Positions 62,450 to 64,000 of a stretch of DNA of 64,000 bases are shown here, one piece after another. A program made the translations under genes and the position numbers. The stretch spans positions 868,001 through 932,000 of the forward strand of contig NZ_JAJVDH010000002.1 in the NCBI RefSeq assembly GCF_022758145.1. The letters are read 5' to 3'. This stretch comes from Pontibacter vulgaris. GTDB lineage: Bacteria; Bacteroidota; Bacteroidia; Cytophagales; Hymenobacteraceae. The notes under the pieces are model-generated. The model ran no database searches. It saw only the letters and a program-made list of their open reading frames with translations, and had not been told where the DNA came from. Positions within the stretch are counted from its first letter, which is position 1, and each line of letters starts with the position of its first letter.

Positions 62450-64000
62450 TTATTCGTGTGCGTCTTCGTCGGCACGGGCAGAGCTGCCATTAATTAACTG
62501 CCCGAAGAAGATGCTGTTGAGGAATAACTTGTTGGTGCCATACCAGAAAGCGCGGAAGTTCGGATTATCCGTCATCGCGATTACTTTGCCGCTGCCAATA
62601 GCCGAAACCGTAATGGCCGCGCTGTTCTGCAGTTGCTTCAGATTTGGTTTGGAGATGTAGCCGCTCAGCAATGGTTTTGAAGTATAAACCAGCGGGTTGG
62701 CGTAAGGGCTTTTAGAAACCTCCATAAAGTAAGTATTGTCGCGGAACACCGGCAACTTACTGTTATAGTAACCATAGCCCAGCGGGTGTGTCAGGTCCAG
62801 GGTAGTTTCAAAAATAGCACCGCCAATTACCTGAGCTCCTGTTCTGTTGCCCATATCTGCATAAGGCTGGCGGGTGGTGTCGTTGCTTTCGCCGTTTTTA
62901 AAGCTCATGTTTCCAATCTTGTTATCGGCCAGCCATTTTGCAGCGCCCCCTAACGCTACCAGCGTACCACCGCTCTGCACCCAGTTACGCAATTTGGCTT
63001 TCCCATTTTCAGAAATATCACCATAGTTGCCATCCGCCATTACCAGCACATTATACCTGCCCAGGCCGGCACGGTTAAACGTTTCCAGCGACATCATGGT
63101 TGGTGTCATGTTAAAGCGGTTGTCGAGCAGGTGCCAGGCTTCACCCATATCGTTGCTGTTTACGCCGCCGCCTATCAGCATGGCAACTTTAGGTTGAGTA
63201 AGTGGTAAAAACATCGGGCTACCCAGTTTTATACCTTTCGGGTTAAAGCCGGTGCTCATGTTATAAATAGTGATGCCGTTTTCAGTGGCTACTTTGGTTA
63301 AAAGCTGGTGAAGTTGGTCTGTGTTCAGTTGCTGGCCATTTACCGGAATCATGATGGTACCATAATCAAACTCTCTGCCATCGCCAGTCGAGAATTTATC
63401 GGTTGCTACTCTGGCCTGCACGCGGTTCTGGAACAGCGTGTTCAGGGCGCGCGGTGCGTAATAGCCATGCCATTCAAATACGTACGCATAGTCGCTTTTG
63501 CCTCCAACTACTTCACCTTTCGGCATACTTAATTCTTTTACACGCTCGCCTAGCTGGCTGCCCTTTAGATTTTTCAGGTTGGCATGCTCCAGGTTAAAAG
63601 CCAGCGGGAAAGTCCAGGCGGATATGTCGTAGAACAGGCTGTCCTGGAACTTGGTGCGGCGCTCAAACATGGCCTCAATTAGCTTGTACTGCGGCTGGTT
63701 GGTGGGCACGATGTAAGCATTTTCCGGCGTATAGGTCACGTTGTCTACCTTGAAAGATTCTTTCGGGCGGTATACTTCGATCTGGTGTTGTTTGATGATC
63801 TCGGCTAAATGATAAGCACGAACTTTGTCTTTTTCGGAGCCGAAAACATAAGCTGCAAAAGGAGCTTTGCGTGCTGCCTGTGTTGCTTCTTTGTAGAAAT
63901 CGCGCTGATGTGCTAGTAATTCCTCGCGCATGTTCTGCACCGCCTCTAACGTAGATAAAGTAGTGGTAAACTGGTTGCGGATGGTGAACGGGAATGACAA
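62450..64000 (-). CDS. M14-type zinc carboxypeptidase family protein (C-terminal part, partial)
   Basis: The coding region runs off the window edge: 516 residues of the C-terminal part are seen and the start lies beyond 64000. It has the layout of large Bacteroidota M14 metallopeptidase-family proteins, where the visible part lacks the N-terminal zinc site and carries a glutamine-amidotransferase-like (GATase1-like) domain: RYNVLVMADGNYGDISENGKAKLRNWVQSGGTLVALGGAAKWLADN, and later AITVSAIGSGKVIAMTDNPNFRAFWYGTNKLFLNSIFFG. The zinc ligands cannot be checked here. It is probably exported. Assignment to M14 rests on the general pattern, so moderate confidence. Confidence 0.7.
   Translation of the reverse strand: MSFPFTIRNQFTTTLSTLEAVQNMREELLAHQRDFYKEATQAARKAPFAAYVFGSEKDKVRAYHLAEIIKQHQIEVYRPKESFKVDNVTYTPENAYIVPTNQPQYKLIEAMFERRTKFQDSLFYDISAWTFPLAFNLEHANLKNLKGSQLGERVKELSMPKGEVVGGKSDYAYVFEWHGYYAPRALNTLFQNRVQARVATDKFSTGDGREFDYGTIMIPVNGQQLNTDQLHQLLTKVATENGITIYNMSTGFNPKGIKLGSPMFLPLTQPKVAMLIGGGVNSNDMGEAWHLLDNRFNMTPTMMSLETFNRAGLGRYNVLVMADGNYGDISENGKAKLRNWVQSGGTLVALGGAAKWLADNKIGNMSFKNGESNDTTRQPYADMGNRTGAQVIGGAIFETTLDLTHPLGYGYYNSKLPVFRDNTYFMEVSKSPYANPLVYTSKPLLSGYISKPNLKQLQNSAAITVSAIGSGKVIAMTDNPNFRAFWYGTNKLFLNSIFFGQLINGSSARADEDAHE

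Noticed and set aside
467-64000. Horizontal transfer or prophage island
   Set aside because: There is no integrase, phage gene, attachment-site pair or sustained shift in codon use. The tRNA-Leu has no flanking direct repeat that I could see.

Overview
The window looks like a chromosomal segment from a Bacteroidota bacterium, probably of the Cytophagales/Hymenobacteraceae type (Pontibacter-like; this placement is inference). The reasons are type IX secretion (T9SS) C-terminal sorting domains, two PorP/SprF-family proteins, SprB repeats, a gliding-motility-type (type B) C-terminal domain on two giant proteins, TAnnTTTG promoter boxes, few Shine-Dalgarno sequences and moderate GC content. I see no transposase, phage gene, CRISPR array or rRNA.

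Layout. 1-466: degenerate dispersed repeats, no gene. 467-7637 (all minus): Na+:solute symporter, metallo-beta-lactamase-fold hydrolase, small outer-membrane-type protein, M61 peptidase with PDZ, methyltransferase, PncC/CinA amidase and ThpR. 7738-13135: two paralogous PAP2 phosphatases bracket a tRNA-Leu(CAG), a composite repeat and a minus-strand cassette (GT2, duplicated LAB_N membrane protein, GT39) that looks like a polyprenyl-phosphate-sugar or lipid A glycosylation unit. 13310-25514: a TPR/HEYTH metalloprotease-like protein, histidine phosphatase, two RDD membrane proteins, Ogt, a T9SS type A cargo, a dihaem cytochrome c, a paired M16 protease operon (one active, one inactive lipoprotein) and a DAACS transporter. 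25818-35141: dipeptide epimerase, MarR-YceI pair with a well-formed promoter/operator, DUF6503-like protein, M28 peptidase, AI-2E-family permease, GNAT, dienelactone hydrolase, NYN/OST-HTH protein and a DUF1028 protein. 35142-35910: an inverted copy of the composite repeat. 35911-39331: second M28 peptidase, QueA and an acidic conserved hypothetical.

39536-62348 is the centrepiece: two T9SS giant-adhesin cassettes transcribed away from a 1.38-kb AT-rich centre. On the minus strand a 3107-residue Ig-like-module protein is followed after 14 bp by a PorP/SprF protein. On the plus strand a 3369-residue SprB-repeat protein is followed after 30 bp by another PorP/SprF protein. Each giant ends in a type B sorting domain, so each pair probably forms a secretion/anchoring unit for surface filaments (adhesion or gliding). 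The window ends inside an M14-type carboxypeptidase gene.

The most unusual signal is not a gene. The heptamer TATACTT / AAGTATA occurs about four times per kb (about 40 in the first 10 kb by hand count, against roughly 1.6 expected from composition). It appears on both strands, in all reading frames, in intergenic DNA, and in or beside terminator hairpins. I know of no described Bacteroidota motif that explains it.
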